From the NCBI RefSeq assembly GCF_030817535.1, contig NZ_JAUSZL010000002.1, positions 4,836,001-4,900,000 of the forward strand: a DNA stretch of 64,000 nt, written 5' to 3'. Positions 38,840 through 46,512 of the stretch are shown here, piece after piece. The notes under the pieces are model-generated. The model had not been told where the DNA came from. It did no database searches and saw nothing but the letters and a program-made list of their open reading frames with translations. Within the stretch, counting starts at the first letter, position 1. Each line of letters begins with the position of its first letter. A program made the position numbers and the translations under genes. The DNA is from Streptomyces sp. V3I8. Its GTDB lineage: Bacteria; Actinomycetota; Actinomycetes; Streptomycetales; Streptomycetaceae.

Positions 38840-39058
38840 TCGCCGTCACATCGCGCGGCCCGTGGATCCTGCCGCCCGGTGACATGACGCACAGGCGGTT
38901 CCCGCCCTACTAGGGGCGGTAGTGGACGGTCCGGGGCGGGCGGACGGGACCTTCGGCCCTACGCCGTGGGACCCGGGCCCCGGACCTGTCGGCGAAGGCC
39001 CGGGGGCGGGTCCCGGGCCGCGGTGGGCGTGTGTGAGGTGGGCCTGAACCGGTTGTCC

Positions 39059-39144
39059 GACAGAAAAAAGGGGCGATTGCCTACCGTCCGGTATTTCTGT
39101 CAAGAAGTCGAAAGTTTTGAGGTCAAGTACGACTTGTGGTCGTA
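39059..39144. promoter_or_regulatory. Nested inverted repeats upstream of the M23 peptidase
   Basis: The 388-bp gap 38840–39227 begins with a GC-rich imperfect hairpin (about 38965–39025, probably the carboxylesterase terminator). It then has GACAGAAA (39059–39066) and its complement TTTCTGTC (39094–39101), followed by CAAGT-ACG-ACTTG (39124–39136) overlapping TACGAC-N5-GTCGTA (39128–39144). This stretch is unusually AT-rich for the genome and probably contains the promoter and an operator. No ydaO-type c-di-AMP riboswitch signature was recognised. Confidence 0.5.
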
Positions 39145-39227
39145 GATGGGTGTTTTGGGGGACGGCGGGGGTGCGGGTTACCAAGGGACGACCGACCCCA
39201 TCCCCCGTCCCCCGGAGGTAGTCCCGC

Positions 39228-39920
39228 ATGTCGCAGCGCACCAAGTCCCGCATCCCCGGCACGTCCCGACTCCGTGGCCGCGCGGCCGTCCTGGCCCTCG
39301 GCCTGGGAGCCTCGGCCGCCGTGGGAGCAGGGGTCGCGGTCGCAGCCGACGCCACGTCGAGCGCCGTGGCCCTGCCGGCCTCGGCCGCCGCCTCCGTGCA
39401 GCAGCAGGCCACCGCCCAGGCCAAGGCCGCCAAGGCCGCTCAGGCCAAGAGCGAGGCGGCGAAGAAGGTCGCGGCCGGGCAGACCGCCGCGAAGACGGCC
39501 GCCTCCTGGGTCGACCCGGTCAAGAAGTACAAGCTCTCCGCGAGCTTCGCCCAGGCCGGCAAGCTCTGGTCGTCCACCCACTCCGGGCAGGACTTCGCCG
39601 TCCCCTCCGGCACCGCGGTCGTCGCCGCCCACGGCGGCACCGTCGTGAAGACCGGCGGCAACGGCGCCGGCGACGGACCCGCGTACGGCAACGCGGTCGT
39701 GATCAGGCACAGCAACGGCACGTACTCGCAGTACGCGCACCTGTCCCGTATCGACGTGCGGTCCGGCCAGACCGTCGGGACCGGCCAGCGGATCGCGCTG
39801 TCCGGCAACACCGGCAACTCCAGCGGGCCGCACCTGCACTTCGAGATCCGTACGACGGCCGACTACGGCACGGCGGTCGACCCGGTCGCCTTCCTGCGCT
39901 CCAAGGGCCTGAGCCTCTAG
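39228..39920 (+). CDS. Secreted M23/LytM-type peptidoglycan endopeptidase
   Basis: 230 residues. Signal peptide (RGRAAVLALGLGASAAVGAGVAVAA), a short Ala/Lys/Gln-rich helical linker (about 55–90), then the LytM domain: HSGQDFAVPSGT carries the first zinc His and Asp, the later YSQYAHL His and the GPHLHFEIR pair complete the HxH site. All catalytic residues are present, so it is probably an active cell-wall hydrolase. ATG with GGAGG ten bases upstream. Converges on a TetR gene 39 bp away. Confidence 0.94.
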   Translation: MSQRTKSRIPGTSRLRGRAAVLALGLGASAAVGAGVAVAADATSSAVALPASAAASVQQQATAQAKAAKAAQAKSEAAKKVAAGQTAAKTAASWVDPVKKYKLSASFAQAGKLWSSTHSGQDFAVPSGTAVVAAHGGTVVKTGGNGAGDGPAYGNAVVIRHSNGTYSQYAHLSRIDVRSGQTVGTGQRIALSGNTGNSSGPHLHFEIRTTADYGTAVDPVAFLRSKGLSL

Positions 39921-39959
39921 GACCGGCCCGTGGGCGTTTTCCCGGGGGTCGCGGGGTTC

Positions 39960-40544
39960 TCAGGATTCGTGGGGTCCCGAGTGGGCCCGCGTGACCAGCT
40001 CGACGGCGACCTCCAGGACGGCCTTCCGCTTGTCCTCGGGGTCGCCCTCCATGTCCTTGAGGGCGAACATCCCGGCGTGCATGGTGAACAGGGCGCTCAC
40101 GCACCGGACCTGGTCCGTCAGGGGGGCGTCCGGCTCCTTGATGATGTCCAGCAGCTTGAGCATGCGGTTCTTGAAGGACTCGCCGATGCTCAGCTCGCGG
40201 ACCGTCGCCTGGTTCTCCTGCATGAAGCGGAAGAGGGGGGCCGCCTGTGTGAGGGCCTCGCTGTAGCGCCGCAGGAGCTCCTGCTTGGTGTCCAGGGAGT
40301 GCGGCTGGGCCCTGCCCCACTCGATCAGCTCGTCCATCGGCCTCGTCAGGTCCTCGAAGAGGCTGATGAGGATGTCCTCCTTGGTCTTGAAGTGGTAGTA
40401 GAGGGCCGCCTTCGTGACGTCCAGCCGCTCGGCGATCTCGCGCAGGGAGGTCTTCTCGTAGCCCTGCTCGGCGAAGAGTTCGACGGCCACGTCCTGGATG
40501 CGCTGGCGGGTGTCTCCGCGCCGCCGCTGCCTGTTGCCGTCCAT
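39960..40544 (-). CDS. TetR-family repressor of the adjacent efflux pump
   Basis: 194 residues. N-terminal helix-turn-helix (IQDVAVELFAEQGYEKTSLREIAERLDVTKAALYYHFKTKEDIL); C-terminal ligand-binding helices with HAGMFALKD. GAGGAG lies eight bases before the ATG. Divergent from the MFS transporter; two matching palindromic sites in the 152-bp gap are its probable operators. Confidence 0.94.
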   Translation of the reverse strand: MDGNRQRRRGDTRQRIQDVAVELFAEQGYEKTSLREIAERLDVTKAALYYHFKTKEDILISLFEDLTRPMDELIEWGRAQPHSLDTKQELLRRYSEALTQAAPLFRFMQENQATVRELSIGESFKNRMLKLLDIIKEPDAPLTDQVRCVSALFTMHAGMFALKDMEGDPEDKRKAVLEVAVELVTRAHSGPHES

Positions 40545-40597
40545 CGTGGCGCTCCTCGTCCTCGTCGCACGCCGTCGGCGCGGGTAAAGAAAAACTT

Positions 40598-40615
40598 ACT
40601 TGACGCCCGGCTAGT
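40598..40615 (+). promoter_or_regulatory. TetR operator O1 (degenerate)
   Basis: ACTTGACGCCCGGCTAGT matches the reverse complement of O2 at 15 of 18 positions. It covers the -35 hexamer TTGACG (40600–40605), so binding would block RNA polymerase. Confidence 0.6.
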
Positions 40616-40629
40616 TACGGGTCTACTTT
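40600..40629 (+). promoter_or_regulatory. Promoter of the MFS efflux gene
   Basis: TTGACG (40600–40605), 18-bp spacer, TACTTT (40624–40629), read toward the MFS gene. It is overlapped by O1 and followed by O2. Confidence 0.55.
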
Positions 40630-40644
40630 CCTCCAGTGTAGTCA

Positions 40645-40662
40645 ACTTGCCGGTCGGCAAGT
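40645..40662 (+). promoter_or_regulatory. TetR operator O2 (perfect palindrome)
   Basis: ACTTGCCG-GT-CGGCAAGT, 8-bp arms. It lies downstream of the likely transcription start, so would act as a roadblock. Confidence 0.7.
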
Positions 40663-40696
40663 AAGTGGCAGGGCGGTACCCAGGGGAGATGGGACA

Positions 40697-42430
40697 GTGG
40701 CGGACACCAGGACGGCCGGGACGGCCGGAGCGGCCGGAGCGGCGAGCGAGAAGGAGACGCCTGCGGACACCGTGGGCGCGGGGGAACGGGGAGCGGTGCC
40801 TGCGGACGTCACGGACGTCGTGGACGCCGGGAACGGCGTGAGTGCCGCGGACGGCGTGAATGTCGCGGACGCCGCGGGTGCCGCGGACGGGGGCAAGCAG
40901 CCCCGGAGCGTCCGGGTCGTCCTGCTCGCGCTCATGATCGCGATGCTGCTCGCGATGCTCGACAACATGATCATCGGCACCGCGATGCCGACCATCGTGG
41001 GAGAGCTGGGCGGGCTGGAGCACCTGTCGTGGGTCGTCACCGCGTACACGCTCGCGACCGCCGCCTCCACCCCGATCTGGGGCAAGCTCGGCGACATGTA
41101 CGGACGCAAGGGCGTCTTCATGACCTCGATCGTGCTCTTCCTGATCGGGTCGGTGCTGAGCGGCATGGCCCAGGACATGGGGCAGCTCATCGGGTTCCGC
41201 GCGGTCCAGGGGCTCGGCGCGGGCGGTCTGATGGTCGGCGTCATGGCGATCATCGGTGACCTGATCCCGCCCCGGGAGCGGGGCAAGTACCAGGGCATGA
41301 TGGCCGGCGTGATGGCCCTCGCCATGATCGGCGGACCGCTGATCGGCGGCACCATCACCGACCACTGGGGCTGGCGCTGGTCCTTCTACATCAACCTGCC
41401 GCTCGGCATCGTGGCACTGGTCGCCATCAGCGCCGTACTGCACCTGCCGAAGAAGCGGGTGGACGCGCGGATCGACTACCTGGGCGCCGCGCTGCTCACC
41501 GTGGGCATCACCGCGATCGTGCTCGTCACCACCTGGGGCGGCACCGAGTACGCCTGGGGCTCCGCCAGGATCATGGAGCTGATAGCGATCGGGGTCGCCG
41601 CACTGGTCGGCTTCCTGTTCGTGCAGACCAAGGTCGCAGCGCCCGTCATGCCGCTGCACATCTTCCGCAGCCGCAACTTCACGCTGATGTCCGTCGTCGG
41701 TTTCGTCGCCGGGTTCGTGATGTTCGGCGCGGTGCTGTTCCTGCCGCTCTACCAGCAGTCGGTGCAGGGCGCGTCCGCGACCAACTCCGGCCTGCTGCTG
41801 CTGCCGATGCTCGGTGCGATGCTCGTGACCTCGATGATCGCCGGGCGGGTCACCACCAGCACCGGGCGCTACAAGGCCTTCCCGATCGTGGGCAGCGCGC
41901 TGATGGTGGTCGGGCTGTACCTGCTGTCGCTCATGGACACCGACACGTCGCGGCTGACGTCGGGTGTGTACATGGCCGTGGTCGGCGCGGGCATGGGCTG
42001 CCTGATGCAGGTCACCATGCTGGTCGCGCAGAACAGCGTGGAGATGAAGGACATGGGCGTCGCGTCCTCCTCGACCACCCTGTTCCGTACGCTCGGCTCG
42101 TCCTTCGGTGTCGCCATCATGGGCGCGCTGTTCAACAACCGGGTCCAGGACGTGATGTCCGAGCGGGCCGGGGCGCTGGGGTCCAAGGTGACCGAGCAGT
42201 CGGCGCAGCTGGACGCGGCGAGCCTGGCGAAGCTGCCGGTGGCCGCGCGGGAGGCGTACCAGCACGCGGTGTCGTCCGGGACGCACTCCGCGTTCCTGCT
42301 CGGGGCGGTCGTCGCGGTGCTCGCGCTGGTGACGGCGGTGTTCGTGAAGGAGGTTCCGCTTCGCGGAGCCGGTGCCGGTCCCTCCGGCGGTGCCGGCGGG
42401 GAGCGGGCGGCGGCCGACGCGGGAGTCTGA
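40697..42430 (+). CDS. DHA2-family (14-TM) MFS multidrug efflux transporter
   Basis: 577 residues. After a ~70-residue Gly/Ala/Asp-rich cytosolic N-terminus come about 14 membrane helices. Motif A is LGDMYGRKG, the helix-1 DHA2 pattern is LDNMIIGTAMPTIVGEL, and the motif C region is GPLIGGTITDHWGWRW. Exports drugs by proton antiport in the family; the substrate is unknown. GTG start with GGGGAG upstream. Controlled by the divergent TetR protein. Confidence 0.94.
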   Translation: MADTRTAGTAGAAGAASEKETPADTVGAGERGAVPADVTDVVDAGNGVSAADGVNVADAAGAADGGKQPRSVRVVLLALMIAMLLAMLDNMIIGTAMPTIVGELGGLEHLSWVVTAYTLATAASTPIWGKLGDMYGRKGVFMTSIVLFLIGSVLSGMAQDMGQLIGFRAVQGLGAGGLMVGVMAIIGDLIPPRERGKYQGMMAGVMALAMIGGPLIGGTITDHWGWRWSFYINLPLGIVALVAISAVLHLPKKRVDARIDYLGAALLTVGITAIVLVTTWGGTEYAWGSARIMELIAIGVAALVGFLFVQTKVAAPVMPLHIFRSRNFTLMSVVGFVAGFVMFGAVLFLPLYQQSVQGASATNSGLLLLPMLGAMLVTSMIAGRVTTSTGRYKAFPIVGSALMVVGLYLLSLMDTDTSRLTSGVYMAVVGAGMGCLMQVTMLVAQNSVEMKDMGVASSSTTLFRTLGSSFGVAIMGALFNNRVQDVMSERAGALGSKVTEQSAQLDAASLAKLPVAAREAYQHAVSSGTHSAFLLGAVVAVLALVTAVFVKEVPLRGAGAGPSGGAGGERAAADAGV

Positions 42431-42448
42431 TCACCCCCGAACCCCCGG

Positions 42449-42542
42449 TCCTCAAACGCCGGACGGGCTGAACAAGGCGCCGGACGGGCTGAAGGATTCG
42501 CGGCTCTGCTGCGACATCCTCAGCCCGTCCGGCGTTTGAGGA
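42449..42542. terminator. 23-bp inverted repeat between convergent genes
   Basis: Perfect 23-bp arms (42449–42471 and 42520–42542; core CCTCAAACGCCGGACGGGCTGA) separated by 48 bp, with an extra internal copy of CGCCGGACGGGCTGA. The element GTCCGGCGTTTGAGGACGAG is a widely repeated streptomycete intergenic sequence. Ends both the MFS and cseC transcripts. Confidence 0.85.
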
Positions 42543-42567
42543 CGAGCGCGCAAGCGCGACGCGGGGT

Positions 42568-42613
42568 CCGGGGGCGCAGCCCCCGGGGTCGGGTCGGGTC
42601 GGGTCGGGTCGGG
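42568..42613. repeat. GC hairpin followed by (GGGTC)5 run
   Basis: CCGGGGGC-GCA-GCCCCCGG (42568–42586) is followed directly by five GGGTC units plus GGG (42586–42613), a G-tract spacing able to form a G-quadruplex on the plus strand. It lies 33 bp past the cseC stop. Confidence 0.75.
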
Positions 42614-42646
42614 AAGGGACGGCGGGGGCGGAAAACTCCGCTCCCC

Positions 42647-44113
42647 TCACGCCGGCAGCATCGGATAGCTGCCGGTGTTCGTCGGAGCGTGCTCCGGCAG
42701 CCACAGCACCGCCACCGCCCCCTCCGCGGGCACGCCGTCGGGCGCCCCCACCGCCCGCACATTGCGGAACGTCAGCCGCGCGCCCAGCACCCGCGCCTGC
42801 CCCGCGGCGATCGTGAGCCCCAGCCCGTGCCCGTGCCCCGCACGGTCGCTGCTGCCGGTGCGGAAGCGGCGCGGCCCGTCGGCGAGCAGCGCGTCGGGGA
42901 ATCCCGGCCCGTGGTCGCGGATCCGGATCACCCGCCCCTCCACCGTCACCTCGATCGGCGGCTTGCCGTGCTTGGCGGCGTTGACCAGCAGGTTGATGAG
43001 CACCCGCTCCAGCCGGCGCGGATCGGTGGTGACCGCGGACTCGTGCACGACCCGTACGAGGATGTCCGGGTCCCGCGCGATCATCCGCCGCGTCACGAAC
43101 TCGCCCAGCACGATGTCCTGCAACTCGGCCCGCTCGGACGCGCTGTCCAGCCGGGCCACCTCCAGCACGTCCTCGACCAGCTGCCGCATGGCCTGCGCCC
43201 GGTCCCGTACCAGCTCGGTCGGCCGGCCCGGCGGCAGCAGTTCGGCCGCGGTGAGCAGCCCGGTCACCGGCGTGCGCAGCTCGTGCGCGATGTCCGCCGT
43301 CACCCGCCGCTCGGCCTCGATGCGCTGCTGCAGCGCGTCCGCCATGGCGTCCACGGCCCGCGCCAGGTCGTCCGTCTCGTCGCGCACGACCCCGCCGATG
43401 GAGTCCCGCACCCGTACGTCCGGCTCGCCCTGCGCGACCCGCCGGGCCGCCGTGGCGGCCTGGCGCAGCCGCCGCGAGAGCTGGCCGCCGATCAGTACGC
43501 CCAGCGCGCAGCCGCCGAAGACCACCGCGATGGAACCGATGAGCAGCGCCTCGTCGAGGTCCTTGAGCACGGTCGTGCTGCGGTCGGTGAAGCTCGTGTG
43601 CAGCGACAGGATCCGCCCGTCCTTGAGCGGTACGGCGGCCCAGATGTCGGGCACGCCGTTGGAGTGCTCCGTCACGAAGGTCGCCCGGCGCCCCTCCTTC
43701 GCCTTCGCCAGCAGATCCTCCGGCAGGCCGGGGTCGTCGATCTTGATGCCGGGGAAGTTCGGGCGCCCGGAGGCCTCGTAGTTGCGCTGCGCGATCTGGA
43801 CGCGCTCGTCCGCCAGGTCGCGCGCGTTGTCGAGCATCGAGACCCGGGCGGCGTTGTGCACGACCAGGCTCAGCGCGACGGCCACCAGCGCTCCGACCGC
43901 CGCGATCGCGGCGCTGAGCTTCCACCTGATGCTCGTACGCGGCATCAGCTGCCCGAGCCGCTCGCGCCGCAGCCGCCGCCCGGCCCGGACCCGCTCCTCG
44001 CGATCCCCGCGTCCGGTCAATTCGTCGCGCCCGTCGTGCCCGTCGCGCTCAGAGTGCCCGTCCCCCGGGACAGGGCCCCCGGTCGCCGGGTGGCTGTCGT
44101 TCGTGCCCCGCAT
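42647..44113 (-). CDS. cseC: CseC envelope-stress sensor histidine kinase
   Basis: 488 residues. Basic N-terminus, two membrane helices (about 64–85 and 190–212) bracketing an extracytoplasmic sensor, HAMP, HisKA with VTADIAHELRTPVTGLL, and HATPase motifs (LINLLVNAAKHG, RDHGPGFPD, GHGHGLGLTIA). Last gene of the sigE–cseA–cseB–cseC operon. In S. coelicolor CseC senses cell-wall damage and activates CseB. GGAG lies seven bases before the ATG; 13 bp separate it from cseB. Confidence 0.95.
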   Translation of the reverse strand: MRGTNDSHPATGGPVPGDGHSERDGHDGRDELTGRGDREERVRAGRRLRRERLGQLMPRTSIRWKLSAAIAAVGALVAVALSLVVHNAARVSMLDNARDLADERVQIAQRNYEASGRPNFPGIKIDDPGLPEDLLAKAKEGRRATFVTEHSNGVPDIWAAVPLKDGRILSLHTSFTDRSTTVLKDLDEALLIGSIAVVFGGCALGVLIGGQLSRRLRQAATAARRVAQGEPDVRVRDSIGGVVRDETDDLARAVDAMADALQQRIEAERRVTADIAHELRTPVTGLLTAAELLPPGRPTELVRDRAQAMRQLVEDVLEVARLDSASERAELQDIVLGEFVTRRMIARDPDILVRVVHESAVTTDPRRLERVLINLLVNAAKHGKPPIEVTVEGRVIRIRDHGPGFPDALLADGPRRFRTGSSDRAGHGHGLGLTIAAGQARVLGARLTFRNVRAVGAPDGVPAEGAVAVLWLPEHAPTNTGSYPMLPA

Positions 44114-44126
44114 CGTCCGCTCCGCC

Positions 44127-44855
44127 TCAGGCCTTCAACTTGTAGCCGAAGCCGCGGACCGTCTCGATCCGGTCCTGGCCGATCTTCGTACGCAGCCGCT
44201 GCACATGGACGTCGACGACCCGGGTGTCGCCGCCCCAGCCGTAGTCCCAGACCCGTTCCAGGAGCCTGTCGCGCGACAGGACCGTACCGGGCGAGGACGA
44301 GAACTCCAGGAGCAGCCGCATCTCGGTGGGCGTCAGGGCCACCGGCGTGCCGCCCCTGCGCACCTCCATGCCCTCCGTGTCGATCTCCAGTTCGCCCGCG
44401 CCGGCGCCGAAGGACAGCACACCGCCGACGGACGCGGACGAGGCGCCGTCGGCCGCGTCGGCGCCCGAACGCGGGCCGCTCGCGTGTCCGAAGCGCCGCA
44501 GCACGGCCCGGATGCGGGCGACCAGCACGGCACCGTCGAAGGGCTTCGTCACGTAGTCGTCGGCACCCGCCTCCAGGCCGAGGACGACGTCGATCGAGTC
44601 GGCACGGGCCGACAGCATGATCACGGGGACCGCCGACTCGTCGCGGATCCGCCGGCACAGCGACACGCCGTCGAGGCCCGGCACCATCACGTCGAGGAGC
44701 GCGATGTCGGGCCGGTCCGCCCGGAACGCCTCGAGTCCCGAGAGACCGTCGGGCATGGCGGTGACCACGAAGCCGTCGCGCTCCAGCGCGAGCTGGGTGG
44801 CCTCGCGGATGACGTCGTCGTCCTCGACGAAGAGGACGTGGGTCTGCTCTGCCAT
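44127..44855 (-). CDS. cseB: CseB OmpR-type response regulator
   Basis: 242 residues. Receiver with phospho-Asp in IALLDVMVPG, the conserved Thr/Ser switch in VIMLSARADS and Lys in DYVTKPF; after a Gly/Ala/Ser linker comes a winged helix (LTPTEMRLLLEFSSSPGTVLSRDRLLERVWDYGWGGDTRVVDVHVQRLRTKIG in pieces). In S. coelicolor it activates the sigE promoter. A 135-bp gap to cseA (44856–44990) holds imperfect GGTCGGTGGG/GGGGTAG repeats (44888–44948). Confidence 0.95.
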   Translation of the reverse strand: MAEQTHVLFVEDDDVIREATQLALERDGFVVTAMPDGLSGLEAFRADRPDIALLDVMVPGLDGVSLCRRIRDESAVPVIMLSARADSIDVVLGLEAGADDYVTKPFDGAVLVARIRAVLRRFGHASGPRSGADAADGASSASVGGVLSFGAGAGELEIDTEGMEVRRGGTPVALTPTEMRLLLEFSSSPGTVLSRDRLLERVWDYGWGGDTRVVDVHVQRLRTKIGQDRIETVRGFGYKLKA

Positions 44856-44990
44856 CCGGCTGCTCTCGGTTTCTCGGTGGTGGCGGGGTCGGTGAGGTCG
44901 GTGGGGTCGGTGGGGTAGCGGGGTAGGGGAGTAGGTCGGAGTAGGGGATCGCCGAGGTGGCGGAGGGTTCTCAGCGGCGCTCGGCCGGCC

Positions 44991-45644
44991 TCACTGCCCG
45001 GCCGGGGCCTGGGTCTCGCCGCCCACCACTTTGCTGTAGTCGTTGTGCGTCCTGGCCCGCTCGGTGAAACGGGTCGCCGTCCAGTGGTACGTGACCACTT
45101 CCTCGCCGGACGGATAGGTCACCGAGTCGTTCTTCGCGTACACCTGCTGGGTGATCACCAGGTCGCCCCGGTCGATCTCCGCGTACACCGGGGGCTCCTC
45201 GGCGCGGAAGACGTTCCGGTACCCGGAACCCTCCTCGCGGTACACGTAGGAGCCGACGCCGACCGCGTCCCCGCAGGTCATCACGTTGATCACGACGTCG
45301 TCGACGGAGCCGCCGGTGAGCTTGCCGTACGACACGTCGACCGGGTACTCGTCGCCGACGCACGGCTTCAGGTCGCGCTTGACGGCCGTGCTGACCTCGG
45401 GGTCGGCCTTGACGAGCCGCACCGCGTTCACCCGGTCGGGAGGCGAGGAGGGGGAGAGGGTGGCGGGCACCGACGCGCTGCCGACGGCCGGGTCGGAGAG
45501 GGCCGGGCCCTCGTCGCGGGCGCCGGTGCCGCCCGTACCGCAGGCGGACACGAAAAGGCCGAGGGCGGCGAACCCGGCCACTGCCGTGATCACCGCCTTC
45601 CGTGCCCCGCGGACCCGGGGGGCCCCTGCGTCTAGGCCGCGCAA
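44991..45644 (-). CDS. cseA: CseA lipoprotein, negative modulator of SigE signalling
   Basis: 217 residues. Signal sequence with lipobox (AALGLFVSAC), so lipidated at Cys35 and held outside the membrane, then a Ser/Pro linker and a folded domain with two Cys (KPCVGDEYP, VMTCGDAV). CseA dampens SigE activation in S. coelicolor. The best start is a TTG at 45644 with GAGGAG–GGGAG upstream, overlapping sigE by 13 bp; the rare start codon suggests low, sigE-coupled translation. Confidence 0.9.
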   Translation of the reverse strand: MRGLDAGAPRVRGARKAVITAVAGFAALGLFVSACGTGGTGARDEGPALSDPAVGSASVPATLSPSSPPDRVNAVRLVKADPEVSTAVKRDLKPCVGDEYPVDVSYGKLTGGSVDDVVINVMTCGDAVGVGSYVYREEGSGYRNVFRAEEPPVYAEIDRGDLVITQQVYAKNDSVTYPSGEEVVTYHWTATRFTERARTHNDYSKVVGGETQAPAGQ

Positions 45645-46189
45645 CGCTCCCGCTCCTCACGCTTCGGCAGGTGTACGCCGAGCTCGTCGTTCTCGTCGCG
45701 GGCCCGGCGCTCCAGCTCCTCGCGGAGCCGGGCCAGGGCCCGGTGCAGTGTGCTCTTGACCGTGCCGGCCGACATGCCGAGGGCTGCGGCCGTCTCCTCC
45801 GTGGACATCTGCTCCCAGTGTCGCAGCACGACGACACTGCGCTGCTTGGGAGCCAGCACCTTCATGAGGTCCATCAGGAAGGCGCGGTCCGCGTGCTGCT
45901 CGGTGGAATCGTCCACGCTCGCGTCCGGCAGCTGCTCGGTGGGGACCTCCTCCAGCCTGCGCGCCCGCCACCACTCCGTACGTGTGTTGATCATGACGCG
46001 GCGCAGATAGGCGTCGGCGAGACGCTTGTCCGCGATGCCGTCCCAGCGACCGTAGGTGCGCACCAGCGCGGTCTGCAGGAGGTCCTGCGCGTCGACGGGG
46101 TCGGGGACCAGGCGGCGTGCGCTGCGCAGCAGCGCGTCCTGCCGGGTGCGTACGTACTCCTCGAACTCGAGCACCTCGCCGTGCGCCAT
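45632..46189 (-). CDS. sigE: ECF sigma factor SigE
   Basis: 185 residues, SigE-type ECF. Region 2 (FEEYVRTRQDALLRSARRLVPDPVDAQDLLQTALVRTYGRW in pieces) and region 4 (LAPKQRSVVVLRHWEQMSTEETAAALGMSAGTVKSTLHRALARLREEL in pieces). It directs cell-envelope stress genes. No anti-sigma factor follows; control is transcriptional through CseB/CseC. GGAGG eight bases before the ATG supports the start. The upstream 323 bp hold repeats and a 10-bp inverted repeat. Confidence 0.96.
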   Translation of the reverse strand: MAHGEVLEFEEYVRTRQDALLRSARRLVPDPVDAQDLLQTALVRTYGRWDGIADKRLADAYLRRVMINTRTEWWRARRLEEVPTEQLPDASVDDSTEQHADRAFLMDLMKVLAPKQRSVVVLRHWEQMSTEETAAALGMSAGTVKSTLHRALARLREELERRARDENDELGVHLPKREERERCAA

Positions 46190-46229
46190 TCCAACCGCCT
46201 CCGTCCCCGTTCCGGCCCGTGTGCTGCCG

Positions 46230-46336
46230 GCTGTCCGTTGCCTGCCGTACCGCTGGTGTGCGGTACGGCACTGAAGTTACGGACGTGTTGTCACGGGGCT
46301 GTCCGAGCGAGCATGCGGTGAGCACTCGGCTGTCCA
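46230..46336 (-). promoter_or_regulatory. sigE upstream region: three GGACAGCC repeats and a 10-bp inverted repeat
   Basis: On the coding strand GGACAGCC occurs three times (plus-strand 46230–46237, 46298–46305, 46329–46336), the upstream pair 31 bp apart, about three helical turns. Between copies lies GCCGTACCGC-N6-GCGGTACGGC (46245–46270), a perfect hairpin in what should be the leader or core promoter. Direct repeats suit CseB, an OmpR-type activator. Confidence 0.45.
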
Positions 46337-46460
46337 TAGGTTGTGTAACGGAAGTAGGCGCGGGGTAAAGCGGGATGGCGACTGGTGCGGGTACGGGGCG
46401 ATTTGCCCGCCGGGCCACTGTCACGGAGCCCGGCGGGGCCTGTGGAACAACTGAGGGCCG

Positions 46461-46508
46461 ACCGCCGGTCGACCGGTGATCAACCGGTGATCAACCGGCG
46501 GTCGACCG
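46461..46508. repeat. Nested palindromes after mutY
   Basis: Two tandem 11-bp units ACCGGTGATCA (46472–46493) flanked by CCGCCGGT/ACCGGCGG (46462–46469 and 46494–46501) and two GGTCGACC sites. It lies immediately past the mutY stop, so may form its terminator. Confidence 0.65.
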
Positions 46509-46512
46509 GGTG

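Noticed and set aside
39059..39227. ydaO (c-di-AMP) riboswitch before the M23 peptidase
   Set aside because: Considered because streptomycete wall hydrolases can carry it and disA is in the window, but the conserved core sequences were not found.
33898..42430. Horizontally acquired island
   Set aside because: No integrase, flanking tRNA, direct repeats or drop in GC; codon use matches the neighbours, so recent transfer is not supported.
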